Below the pieces are notes generated by a model. It had not been told where the DNA came from. It did no database searches and saw only the letters and a list, made by a program, of their open reading frames with translations. Below are positions 21,565-33,571 of a DNA stretch of 64,000 nucleotides, one piece after another; position 1 is the stretch's first letter; each line of letters starts with the position of its first letter. A program made the translations under genes and the position numbers. Origin of the DNA: Tetranychus cinnabarinus (taxonomy: Eukaryota; Arthropoda; Arachnida; Trombidiformes; Tetranychidae). Location: positions 265,501 to 329,500 of the forward strand of contig WHVY01000004.1 in NCBI GenBank assembly GCA_022266195.1, given 5' to 3'.

Positions 21565-24500
21565 ATGGAAGCCATCAAGAAAAAGATGCAGGCCATGAGG
21601 GCCGAGAAAGAGCAGGCCGTTGAACGCGCTGAAGCAGCTGAGGCATCTGCTCGTGAAGCCAACACTAAAGCAGAGAAAGTAGGTTTACTCAATAAACTTT
21701 TCACTTTCTATTAAAAACAAACTTACAATTTATGATTACCCGATGGATAATTGCCTGATTAATTGACCCTTTTTTTCTTCTTCACTTGTTTTTCTGTCCA
21801 CTCTTCATCTTGGTCCATTAGGCTGAAGAAGAAGTTCGATCTCTGCAAAAGAAAATTCAACAGGTTGAGAATGAACTCGACGTAGTCCAAGAGCAACTTA
21901 CCCAGGCCAATGCCAAGCTTGAGGAAAAGGACAAAGCTTTACAAAACGTAAGTCAACTTTCATTGTAAAGTAAATTAATTTAGTTTTTTAGATTCAAAGA
22001 TATGTTCCTATCAAGTCTCAAAAATCAAGATTATTTTGAATCCAATTTTAAATCTTAAAATGGATAATCCATAAATTCAATGAATCTAGTTCTGGCTTTA
22101 ATCAACTAAAGAAATGGGTTTTCATTTTTGCTTGAAATTTAAATTAAAACGTTACTCTAAGATATTATGATTTAGATTTTATCTAACAATGTCATTAACT
22201 TTGTGATAATCTGATTCCGATCGAATCGTTGAATCTAATCTGGGTAAAAACAGCAAATTAATTATTTAATCATCAAATTTTTAAAGGCCCGATGATTAAA
22301 CTGCTTACTTCATTGGTAGTTAACCAAAATAAGCAGTTGGTTTAATCATTGGAAAGCCAAATTTTTAATTCTGAAATAGCTTTGAATCATAATGATTCAT
22401 TTTTGTAAAAGTATATTTAATTCATTGGTTTGAATCAATTTAATATCTATTGAAATTGAGTCAAGTATTGATATGATTTTTTTTAACAATATCCATTTAC
22501 ACAGTTTATGTCATCAATGATTTTATAAGCTAAATTAAAATAGATTATCAAGCGACAATTGCAATTTCACGCTGAAACTCAAAGATTTGAGTGGTTAAAT
22601 AACCAAATTAAATATTACACATTAATTATTTTGGACTTATGGATAATAATTGCATTCACCACAAGCCAATAGCTTTAATAATCTAGTGTCGTTAACTTCA
22701 TATCTCATCGCTATTAAAGACAAAAAATATCAGTTAATTGTTCCAAGTGTTTGCATTATATGCTGAAATAACTATTTTACTGTTCTCATACTTGATCATT
22801 TAAACGAATATTAACTTCACAATCTACGAGCATTTAATTAACTAAGTCGATTAGCTTGTTCAAGTATAATGAAGAGCTTAGAACTATTCAATTTTCGTTT
22901 GATTTGAGTTAAAAATAAATATCTTTACACAAGAGCTGAAATCATTATCTATCTGAAACTAATAAGAAAATGAACATTTATTTCTAACAGAGATTCTCTG
23001 GAATCAATTTTGAGAATCTGGAAAACTTGATTAGATAAATTTTATAGCTTAGCGAGTAATGCTTATATCATGAATTTACTTGTTTTTCCGTTGAAAATAC
23101 TTTGGTTTACCACCGCCTCGACCACCGACCCAAAGCTTGGCTTCACTCCAAGATACAGCATTGATACTGATGTTCACAATTGTGCATAATTTGAATAGTT
23201 GACCTGAAGATGTTTCAATGATAATGAAATAGAAATAGTTTCGTTCCGTTCATTTTCGTGTTCAGTGATAATCAGGTTGAAATTATATTAGGCACGATCC
23301 AAATTGACTTCAATGGAAGATTAAATTATGAGAAAAATAATTTAATCACAGGAAAAATTTGCATATTTCCAGATTTTCTTAAATGATCATGAATTTAGTT
23401 TGGTAAAAAAAACTTCGCTACTTCATCAAGGCTGCTTAGATAAGTCAAAATTATGAGCTATTTTTAAGATGCTTTTCTTCAATAATATTTGGTGAAAGAG
23501 GAAAACTAAATTAAACCATTGGAAGTAACATTAAGAATAAGGAAGAGAGAGAGAGAGATGATTTTGAAGATGAGAATAAGCATAAGATGAAATTGAAGTT
23601 GAAGATGATGGCAAAAAAGACAGATATGTAGACAGATAGATGCAAAACAGTTAATTATTCGTGTGACGTATCCATGATTCTAGATACTCTTGTATCCGTA
23701 TTTGGTTAACATAAACAGAGAGAGGGGGGCGAAAGAAGAGAGGAAGATGGCAAGAAATGTAGATGATAAATACTAGACAGAGGAGATGAAAAAGATGCTC
23801 ATCACCACTTGATGTGTTCATGTTAACAAAAAAGATGCCAGAAAATTAGGATTGTTTTTCAACAATGTGCAAGTCGATGTTGATTGGAAATAGGAAACAT
23901 CAGAAGATATTCAAAAAATGTATTAGTTAACCAATTCCGACGGCTTTTCATTTATTGCTGATTGTTGAGAAACAATCATATTTAAAGTTGGAAATGAAAC
24001 CTGTCCATGGTTGATCAAACCGTTCAATCCAAGTGTAAAGAGTAGGTTAAACAAGATCTAGTAAACTTTGAAATTGATTAGAATAGTAAAAAAGGTTAAA
24101 CAAAAGAGGAAAGACACTTTTTTATTGAGAGAACCTAAAAGAATGCAACTCGCAAGAATCTGTCCTAAATAATTTCCACTCTCACCCGTAGAAGGTTATC
24201 CCCCTTTGCCTAAATATACCAGAAAATTTAAGATATTTTTGGCTTCCCCATGAAAATGTGCAGCCTTCTCTACTAGCTTTATAATTATAATCATCACCAG
24301 TCTAATCTTATTCCAGTTTCAAGCATCTTCCCTCCTTCCAGAACAGAATCCGTTTTCCACCTTTATCTTCAACTCCAAATCTCGTTACAGTAACATCCCT
24401 ATTTTACTAACCTCTTTCATCTTGACGCTTTCCTTTCCATCTTGCCATTTTTTTCTTGAAATAAATGATTTTCAAGTGGGGAGAAAGATGAAGATAATGT

Positions 24501-27500
24501 TGCTGATGGCAGTGATGATGGAACTCGAACTTCCTTAAAGTTTCTTGCGAGCCCACACAAACTCGAAGCTTCAACCAAGCCCTTTTCTCACTTTTAGTTT
24601 CTTTAACTGACTTTACTTTTGCCATCATCTTATTGCTGCTACGCTTTCACTTTTGTTATCATCCTTAGCCTTTTCCAAATCATTATTCCAATAATTATTC
24701 AACACTTGTCCCTCCTTTGTCCTGCATTCAGCTCGTTCCCTTTTCCCAGACTGTCGCCATTCATTTCATATCTTCTGTCTGTCTTGAATCCTTCCTTGAG
24801 ATTTTCCTGGTATTAATTGCAATAATCTTTATCTAGTGTCCAACTTGACTAGAACATTTTGAAGTTTCTATTTGCATGGAAAAAAGATTACCAGATGAAA
24901 ACCAGCCAATATCTTAACTTTGTTTAGATTTCAATTCATCGTAATCACACTTATTTTCCCATCTATTTATCCATTTACTCCACCCCATAGATATGATGTT
25001 AGCAACCGCTATAATTAACTCATCCTTTTGCGTTTTTACTTTTCACCATCTTTCTTGAAAACGAGTATTGCTTCTCATCGGTTTCAATTAAACTTACAAC
25101 CTGAATAACTGCACAAATTTGACTCATTATTCCGTCCAAGTCACACTTCTTGTTTACCACTTCCACCCCCACTATTCGAAAGAAAAAGTTTTCTTCTCTC
25201 TCTTGTTTCTTTTCATTTAATTTCCTTTTCTCCCATCCACTCTCTTCATCTTCTTTCTATCCTGTCTATCTTTCCCCATCATGGTAACATCCCTCGTTCG
25301 CCCATCACCAACAGCAACACTCATCTAATCATCTTTAGCCATCTTTTTCATTCAGCAATCCTTAAAACGTCCTTCAGCAATCGGCTGAAACCAAAACATA
25401 ATTTGTTTCTCCTTTATTATCATTTCTCCATCCAACCGTCATTAGTCTTTTAATTTTGTTTCCCTTTACCATAACCAAATCATGAATTGAACATCTATTT
25501 ACAATGTGAACGTCATCTCGTTCTTTTTTTAATGTGCCGATTGATACAAATCTAAAGTGATAAAGAGAGAAGAGAGATTGAGAGTTAATGGTCAATCAAC
25601 ATTCTTTCAACCATAAACAACGCCAAAGCCAACTTACAATTTTAGAAAATTAGTTTTATTATAAATCCAAAATGGTCAACAACAATCGTATTCGTAACTC
25701 AAATGTTAACGGGAATTATGTCCATCGGTCAAATGGAGATTGGCCTGAAAGAAGATTGGATCGATCACCTGATGGTTCAGAAGGATCATCCAATCTAGAG
25801 TCTGATGATGATTCGGAAACTGTACAATTGTCTGCTCTTCGTTGTTCCTCTGTTCAAACAGAGGTTATAAATGAAAGAGAACGTAGACGAGCAAATCGAA
25901 GTTCAGGTTATCCTGGATTAGCATTTGGATTATCAATGTTCAATTCCAGTGCCATGATGAAATTTTCAATCATTTCGAATGAGCTTCACAACATTCAAAA
26001 TGTTCAGCTTAAAAGGGTATGTTTCCTGAAATGCGTAGTTGGAAACAAAAAACATTTGAAAGTAACGCCAATAGATTCATAATGATAACGATTATCCGTC
26101 AAACAATTTTATACTTATCAGACTTTGGAACATATCTTATTTCATGGATTCTTCATATCTCAATGATTATTTTGATTTGTAATATCTTTCTTTTTTTAAC
26201 AGGCTGAAGGTGAGGTTGCTGCTCTTAACCGAAGGATACAATTGATTGAAGAAGATTTGGAAAGATCAGAGGAACGTTTGAAAATCGCAACTCAAAAGCT
26301 TGAAGAAGCTTCTCAAGCTGCTGATGAAAGCGAGAGGTAAGACTGAGGACTGAATTTGGAAACGAAAAGTATTAATCGTTAATCGAGAACTTTGATGTTA
26401 CCGTAATCGATCATTAACTCTGCCAGTCTGAATACTTTTTATAATCAGTTATCTCTAAACGGTCTGCCAATGCGTAGGATAGCTTTTCAATACAAAACAA
26501 ACAAACAAATACAATCAAATCAAGTATTTTCACTCTATTAATGTATTGCAAACATTTTTGTACTTATCATTTCCTTACTTTATTTTCCCTTTTGACCTGG
26601 ACCTGACCTTTATCAGTATAGCAAAACTATCTTTGCATATAAAATTGTTAGCAGTTTAAACTCTTTCCATTCAGACTTTGAAAAGTTATCTCTTAACAGT
26701 AAACCCAATTCTGGTTTATGTCAAAATAATTTACCAACACAAAGATGGCTCTCAATTTAAAAACTAACCTGAAACAATCGCTTAACCAGGCTTCAACCCA
26801 ATAGACAAGAGGCAAATAAAAGAGAAACGATTTGAACGCTCCGAAAATGAATGTTCATGACATCAATCTGAAAGTCTAAAAATTAAAATAGTTGAGTAAA
26901 AGATGAAAAGGAAGGACAGATGATTGATAAAATTAACTCACTTTTCAAAACATAACTTGACATCAATCTGATGTTTGAAATATCAGCATCATCCTTATAA
27001 GTAGACATCTCTCATAAAAACTAATCTTTCATTAGTTTATATAAGGGGCAAGTACATTAACATAAATAAACTTTCATTGATTCTTGACGGTACGCTTATT
27101 CCCATCTGAATTAACAATTTAAATAGCTTACAGTTTGGACAAATTACTGATTTCTTTATCATTTTTTTAGGATGCGAAAAATGTTGGAGCACAGAAGTGT
27201 AACCGATGAAGAGCGAATGGATTCCCTCGAAAGTCAACTCAAGGAGGCTCGAATGATGGCAGAAGATGCTGATAGGAAATATGATGAGGTAAAGCGTGAG
27301 TTTACTCTCAGCCCATTGGAAACTCTCTAGTCCATACGAAAGAGTGGTAAACTAAAATGGAACAAAACCACTTTTTAGATACAAGTCAAGCATCAGGCAT
27401 GATTGAGAAGAATTGACTCATGTCAAGGCTTCTTTAACAATTCGAACGAATATCAAAACCAAAACTGGTGCTATCATTGAAGATAGAATTCGAAATTCAC

Positions 27501-30500
27501 TATATGATCACTAAAACAAACACCAATTCATGAAAAACATATGAAAGCATATATTTGATGCTTAAAAAGAGAAAGATGGAAATCATAAATATTGAAGATT
27601 TATGAGAAATTTCAAATCTTGAACGATCACAAATTTTACGAAAAATAGAAGCAGCATTTGTGAATTCAATGCATTATTACAAACGAACACATTAGACTTT
27701 TTATTCGCCATTATTATATCAACAATCATCACCATCATCATCCTTTTTTCCCCTGCCACCTCAGGTTGCTCGTAAACTAGCAATGGTTGAAGCTGATCTT
27801 GAAAGAGCTGAACAGAGAGCCGAAGAAGGAGAATCGTAAGTTCAATACCTTTAAGCCATCAATGGTTTTCAAACCTTGCCATATCCTTATGAAGCATATC
27901 CTCTTCAAGGCTTTTTGTTCCGTTCATTTTCATGATCTCATGGGAGGTATTCTTTGTATTTTCCTTAAAGTAGCAATAAGTTTTATCATCATTGAGTTGA
28001 ATAAAATCCTCTGAATTGTTGATTCTGAAAAGGAAGAGACACAAAAAGTGGAAAAAATTAAAACCAAACAATGTGATGGAAAAATTTGGTTGAAAATTAT
28101 AAAGCATAACAACCTTTCTTTTCATCAATTCTTCTGTCGATTTTATCAGATTTATTCAAACCAAATGTTCTTTCATTGAAAATAATAAACTGAAAAAAAA
28201 TTTAACGAAAAATCAACATAATGTTTTAAAATCACTTGTAGACGAATCAAAACTAACTCAGCTGCGTCAACTTACCAGATGATAGACGACATTGGCAAAT
28301 TTGATTCATAACACCTTGATCAAAATTCACTATCAAATCTTAAATTAGGATTTTATAATGTTGGCAGGAATAAATACCAGTACGCGCCGCAGTGTTAATG
28401 TCCATACCAATTACACATGAATTAAAGCAGATAGTAACTTTGAATATGGAGATCAGGCCTAATTTATTTAGACTATAGACACTGTACAAAATATAATAAC
28501 TGAAAGGGAAACTGAAAGGTTAGGTGAGATGACTTAAGTAAACTGATCAAAAAATTGGAAATTGAAGATAAAATGAAAAGACAGAAGAAGAAACTTCCCG
28601 TGAGACAAAAATGAACCCTTTATCACATAAGGCGGAGACAATTTGCTTTCTCCTTTGTTTTGTTAAGCCATTGGTTTGATTTTTAACTTGTTATCTCTAA
28701 TAAATCTTTCTGCTTCTTTTAAAAACAGAAAAATTGTAGAGTTGGAAGAAGAACTAAGAGTCGTTGGTAACAATCTAAAATCATTAGAAGTTTCAGAGGA
28801 AAAGGTAAGCGTCTTTGGGAATTTATACAATTTTGTCCAACATAAATGTCTTTGCAAATAACCCTTCCTTTAACCATTAATCCCTTCACAATTTACTAAA
28901 AAACGCATCAGCATCTATGTTATTATTGAAATGATTCAGTTTGCGGTAAAAATGTTTAACCATCTGATAAACACTTTACTGTGGGTTAATTTGTATCAAA
29001 ATTTGTTTTGAAAAAAAATATTTTGACAAAAACTGACCAGAAAGTGATCGATGGCCGTTTGCTGTGTGTTTTTTAACCCCTCAATATAAGTTCAAGCGTC
29101 ATGTGAAACATTTCCATATCCATTCATTACTAGTCAACAGTTTTACAGCCTCAAACGTTTAAGCTTTGGTCTTCAAGAGTACCATTTGGTACAACCAAGC
29201 TCTATGGGAATGAAATGTTTTACTAGCTAAGACTTACTAACATAAGAAGGTTGTACTTTTGATAATGTTAAAACTCGATCTAATCAAAAGTATAACCGAA
29301 TTGTGTTTTATGTACTAAACCATGTCCATTAACTTGTGTTTACTCATTTTTGGCTGTTGCTCGTCAGCCTCCGTTCAATGTTTTCATTTCATCAAAATAA
29401 CAAACTCATGGAAATTTTCCTCACATTAAAGGAAGAATTTCAATTTTCGGAATCCATAACAATTGGAATGATCAATACTACTGTCCAGATATTTCATGTC
29501 CGTTGCTAGAAAGTATCAAGCAAACTGCGGTTCAGAATATAAAATTCTGAAAATGATCATTCCAATTGTTTGTTTTTTTGATGATTTTGTGTGTTCATTA
29601 ACACAATTAATGTCTTTTATTGTGGTCTTTTTGTTGCTGTCCTGTGTGTTGTTTCGTTTTGTCCATCCATTGATTGATTATTGGTTTAATTAATAACAAT
29701 TAACTCACCGAGTGTTTTCAAATTGTCCAGTTTTGAAAGCTTGCAATTTTTTGCTTAAGAGTGTGTGTCGATTGTTGTCTAGTTTTGTTCAGTTAATCAT
29801 TACAACTTGAGCTTAATTTTATAACCAATTGTTAACCCAATCGTGAGTCAGATCACAAGTTTAATTGGTCTCGTGCAAGTGCAAGTGGCCAAGTTGTTTA
29901 TGGTTAACGATTATTCATTAAGCTATAATATGTTTTACGCTTATGCTTTTAATTTATGTTCAGTGTGTGTCTTTATTGCTCTATTTCATTGTTATTAATC
30001 AGTTAATCACAGGGTTATATTTATTTTCGAACCAAGAAAATGAACAAATTTAAATTTATTTTGTTAAAATTGATAATTTATTACAATTATTTACCGATTC
30101 GTTAATCAACACAAAACGCAACATCATAAAATGAACAGGCCCAACAAAGAGAGGAGGCCTACGAGCAACAGATTCGTCTGATGACTGCTAAGCTTAAGGA
30201 GGTGAGTCAAATCTAACCTTTCATTTTTTTCTTCTTTCTTTCTCCACAAATTATTCCCTGAATCCATTCTCAGGCCATGCAAAAGGAGGAAGAATATGAA
30301 TCACAAATTCGTTCAATGACACAAAAACTTCGTGAGGTTAGACTTTGCAGTCTACAGTAGTTTACAGCAAATAAAAGGCTGAGACAAGAAAATTTATCAA
30401 CTCTTTCAAAAATAGCTGGATTACCTCTTTCATACTCTAGATTTATCCTGAAATCATTAGTAAATTTAGCTTAATCCAGTCCGAATCCACTTTCCGTAAA

Positions 30501-31160
30501 CAGTTTTTGCACCAATAGACCATAATTATCATAGCATAGCACGAAACTTGCGATATCCTTATCCTACTGACTTTAGCTTTTAGTATCAGCTGGTTCAGTT
30601 TTAATCAATACCTTTCAATTTTTTATTACCAAATTAAGAGAATTCTTGGTTCAGGGTAAGATAAAATGGAATATTAACTTGATCATTGAGCTGTTTGGGC
30701 AGCAAAATGATTGCCATTCTGGATTTGTCTTTGAAAAATCGTACAAAACTCACAAGCTTTCTGAGTCCAATTGGTTAAATCAATGTAATGTCATGGACAC
30801 AGTCTAAATATTAGAAGAGTCATGCAGGATGTTAGGCAAATTAACCTTCATCTAGACTCAGGAAGCTTTCATTTGATGTTTCAATGGATAAACCTAACTA
30901 TTTGCTTTTGTTTCTTCACCGTTTTCCCCAATTTCACTGATTACAGGCTGAAGCTCGAGCTGAGTTTGCTGAACGATCTGTACAAAAGTTACAGAAGGAA
31001 GTCGATCGTCTCGAGGGTAAGATTTCTGTTTTAATTGGGTTAACATCAAGAACTGACAATATTTTTCTTTATTTCAGACGAGCTTATCCACGAGAAGGAA
31101 AGATACAAAGCAATTTCCGACGATTTGGATAACACTTTCTTCGAGCTTACTGGTTATTAA
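21565..31160 (+). CDS. Tropomyosin, long (284-residue) isoform
   Basis: Coding exons: 21565-21678, 21822-21947, 26203-26336, 27171-27288, 27765-27835, 28729-28804, then one of 30139-30201 or 30274-30336, then 30947-31016 and 31078-31160. All borders are GT/AG and phases agree; the total is 285 codons including TAA, exactly the canonical tropomyosin length. The chain is continuous heptad coiled coil, starting MEAIKKKMQAMRAEKEQAVE and ending DDLDNTFFELTGY. It runs along actin filaments and controls myosin access in muscle and the actin cytoskeleton. A second promoter with its own first exon lies at 25672-26016, and a mutually exclusive exon pair gives further isoforms. Invertebrate tropomyosins are major cross-reactive allergens; this sequence is close to the mite type. 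Intron 2 is long (4.25 kb) and holds a pseudogene-like fragment on the other strand. Confidence 0.97.
23076..23270 (-). pseudogene. Relic coding fragment resembling the alanyl-tRNA synthetase C-Ala/DHHA1 region
   Basis: On the strand opposite to tropomyosin, inside intron 2, an open stretch of ~55 codons lies between stops at 23076-23078 and about 23257. It contains SSGQLFKLCTIVNISINAVS followed by WSEAKLWVGGRGGGKPKYFQ. The GGRGGGKP.xxQ pattern resembles the [GD]GKGGGK motif near the AlaRS C-terminus, and the preceding part fits the strand-helix there. The segment is visibly GC-richer than the intron around it. It has no start and no downstream GG motif, so a decayed copy is more likely than a gene. 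The family assignment is tentative. Confidence 0.35.
25672..26016 (+). CDS. Alternative first exon of tropomyosin (atypical long N-terminus)
   Basis: An open exon of 115 codons starting with an ATG in good context (CAAAATGG) and ending at a donor AAAAGG/GTATGT. It is in phase 0, the same phase as the canonical exon-2 end, so it joins in frame to the exon at 26203. The first ~85 residues are hydrophilic and disordered (Asn/Arg/Ser/Asp-rich, with ESDDDSET). The last ~30, GLAFGLSMFNSSAMMKFSII then SNELHNIQNVQLKR, lead directly into the coiled coil at AEGEVAALNRR. Replacing the first two exons (80 residues) would give a protein of 319 residues. Drosophila Tm1 has isoforms of this architecture (Tm1-I/C, an oskar mRNA transport and kinesin adaptor); orthology is my inference. 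A promoter would have to lie in intron 2 just upstream. Confidence 0.75.
30139..30201 (+). CDS. Tropomyosin mutually exclusive exon, copy a
   Basis: A 21-codon exon (AQQREEAYEQQIRLMTAKLK plus Glu) with acceptor ATGAACAG and donor GTGAGT. It is followed after only 72 bases by a homologous exon of identical length and phase. This copy has the sequence usual for the muscle-type isoform of mites and insects. Confidence 0.9.
30274..30336 (+). CDS. Tropomyosin mutually exclusive exon, copy b
   Basis: A 21-codon exon (AMQKEEEYESQIRSMTQKLR plus Glu), bounded by acceptor TTCTCAG and donor GTTAGA. It shares the E-Y-E-x-Q-I-R-x-M-T-x-K-L core with copy a. The two exons have the same phase, and the 72-base intron between them may be too short to be spliced efficiently, which would favour choosing one or the other. 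Confidence 0.85.
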
Positions 31161-31914
31161 AAAAACAATATTCACTGGATAATACACATTGTGTTTCCTC
31201 TTTTCAACAATGACGACATAAAGACACTCAAACATCACATCTAAAAAATATGAGAACATCTAAGTTTCAATCGATCTGCTAAAATCAAATGTGAATCCAA
31301 AAATATAAACAAGCAAAAGGAGATCAAGACCATCAACATTATGAGAAAGATTTTTTTAAAGAAAAGATGGTTCTGTGATTAACTTAATTTTATCATCTCT
31401 TATTGTATTGTTATTACTATTATTACATTGAGAAGAGCCTAACCACCGAAAAAATGGATTAATATGTTGACAAAACCAGCCAATTGACGAATATCTTTAA
31501 GGCTATTCAGACACCCAAATCAGTCTACATCTAAAAGCTTCTTCCTCTTTTCTCTCTTCTCTCCTTTCTCTCTTTTTCTCCTCACTTTCAAAAGATTGTA
31601 TCAATAAATCGGCACATTTCTCTCTAGCCAACAATCAAGTCACATTCATTTTAAGATCAAAACTATTACAGATCTTTCAGGTTGAAACGCTCAGAGTAGT
31701 TCACGTTGAAACCAACGGAATGAAAAGGTTACAAACAAGTCAATATTTAGCCCTTTCAATAACACGATTAAAAAGGCAGCTTTTATATTGAAAGATCAAT
31801 TGCTTAAAATTTAAAGCAGTCCACAGGTTTATTGAGTCGAGGTCCAGTTTTAGTTTACAATTGTAATGCAAAAATGTTTCATTTTGAATTGACTGTAATT
31901 TAAGGAGTGAATAT
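31161..31914. other. Tropomyosin 3' UTR and convergent end of the phospholipase gene
   Basis: No gene is seen. AATAAA at about 31603 is a plausible polyadenylation signal for tropomyosin; a pyrimidine tract lies at ~31540-31580. Confidence 0.55.
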
Positions 31915-33571
31915 TCATTTTCGATCTATAATAATCTTTCGCAGGAACGCGAGGACAGTTGGATCAGCTAAGATAGATAAATGATCGACTCCATAAATAT
32001 TGAATGAGTTGAATGATTGAGTTTGCTGTTGCTTCCAACGATTGCATGCTTCTAAAGAACGAATGTTTACAGTTCCATCGCCATCTCCATAAGTCACTAC
32101 TTTCGGTGAATGATTAGGGAACAGATCTGGATCATATTCCAAGTATTCCATTGTTTTAATACCAGTGCTATAAAAACAGTCCACTGGTACTCCAGGCGGC
32201 GGTAGATCATCTATTAAATGTTCAACATCTAACCACATTTGGTATCCAACAGGAAAATCAATGGTTTCAAAAAATTCTTCATAATTTGCAGTTGAAAAGT
32301 TATTTGAGCCAACTTTAATGATAGTCTCAGAGGTCGGCCAAAAATTTTTTTGTGGTAAAAGAAATGCCATGCTAGGGAAGGTTCGTTCATCTCGTCGTAC
32401 AGTCAACTCAGGAACCACTAAAACACCGAGATTCTCGCCGGTGGCAAATGCTTTCATTGCTTTCACAGCTCCTCCCCAAGGACTTGCTATTGTTATTAAT
32501 TTCCGTACATAAGTTGACTTCCATTGATCCGTTTGTCTGAGAAGGAAATAGAGTGTCAAAGGACAGCCCATTGAGTGACAAATGATGATACACGGTAAAT
32601 CATTGTTTGCTCGAGTTGTTTCTTCGATCAATGCCTTTAGGTTTACCAGATAATCAGTCAATTCCCCTAGATTAACATTGAAAGAGGTTGTTAAAATAAG
32701 GAACAATTCATTTTATCTTTTGATTCTACTTGCAAATTATCTGCTTTGTAAACAAAAATGAAATGCTTTGACAAACTTGAAGAGAATAAACAAAATCATA
32801 CTTGGAGATTTTCTGAAGTCATAAGGAGCTCCTCGCAAGTTAATAACTCTTTTATAGCCCAAATTAACCAAATAATTAACCATAACATTGAAATATCCAG
32901 TGATGGGCATTTCATGGTTATCAATAAATTCAATTGATCGAGTCTCTCCAAAACCAGGAATTCTTGTTTCCACTCCTGGTGCATTGGCTGTGGTTCTGGT
33001 TACATTGTCGTAAACCAATCTCATATTATCAGTGAAACAATCAATAGCATAAGGTAAAATTTCAGAAAAACTCATCCATAGAGTGTAGTAATTTTTAGTT
33101 CGAGATGCACAAAAATGATGGACAACATTGGGCTTGTTCAATTTCGCTTCGATTTGACTTCCACCGTCACCAGGTACTAAATAAAGAAAACATATCTTCA
33201 ATTAATTATGCTATAAAATTGGATTCTATGAATGATAATTAGTAATGTAACAAATCAAAGCACTAAATCTTTGTAAACAATTACAGAGGTTTAAATGAAT
33301 AGATGTTAGTGGCATGAAAAAATCGATAGAAATGAATTTGGAATCAATCTTGAAATCAAATTAGCAGTGGCAATGACACCAAGGGTTGATGTTTAAACAT
33401 ACCTAATATAACAGGGAAAAGATCGGGCTTGCTTTTTTTAAAACGATCATATTGATGGTGAATTGAGTTTCTTGATTTTTTTAATCGTTCTGGATGGATT
33501 TTATTTGAAATTGAAGATATTCCCATCAAGATGATTATGAAAACCAGAATAGTTATGACCCTCGGCACCAT
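31915..33571 (-). CDS. PLA2G15: Lysosomal phospholipase A2 / LCAT-family acyltransferase
   Basis: Three exons, 33571-33403, 33176-32802 and 32666-31915, encode 431 residues. The start at 33571 gives a signal peptide (MVPRVITILVFIIILMGISS); a slightly longer open frame has no upstream ATG. Family blocks in order: VPGDGGSQIEAKL (the oxyanion-side loop near the N-terminus), RGAPYDFRKSP, the nucleophile elbow ICHSMGCPLTLYFL with Ser at about 213, ASPWGGAVKAM, YGDGDGTVN with the catalytic Asp at about 378, and YGVDHLSIL with the catalytic His at about 410. Several N-x-S/T sites fit a secreted or lysosomal glycoprotein. PLA2G15 hydrolyses phospholipids at acidic pH and transfers acyl groups to ceramide; LCAT acts on lipoproteins. 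The PLA2G15-like lysosomal enzyme is more likely in an arthropod. The nucleophile motif reads HSMGC, whereas the vertebrate enzyme has HSMGN. Confidence 0.9.
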
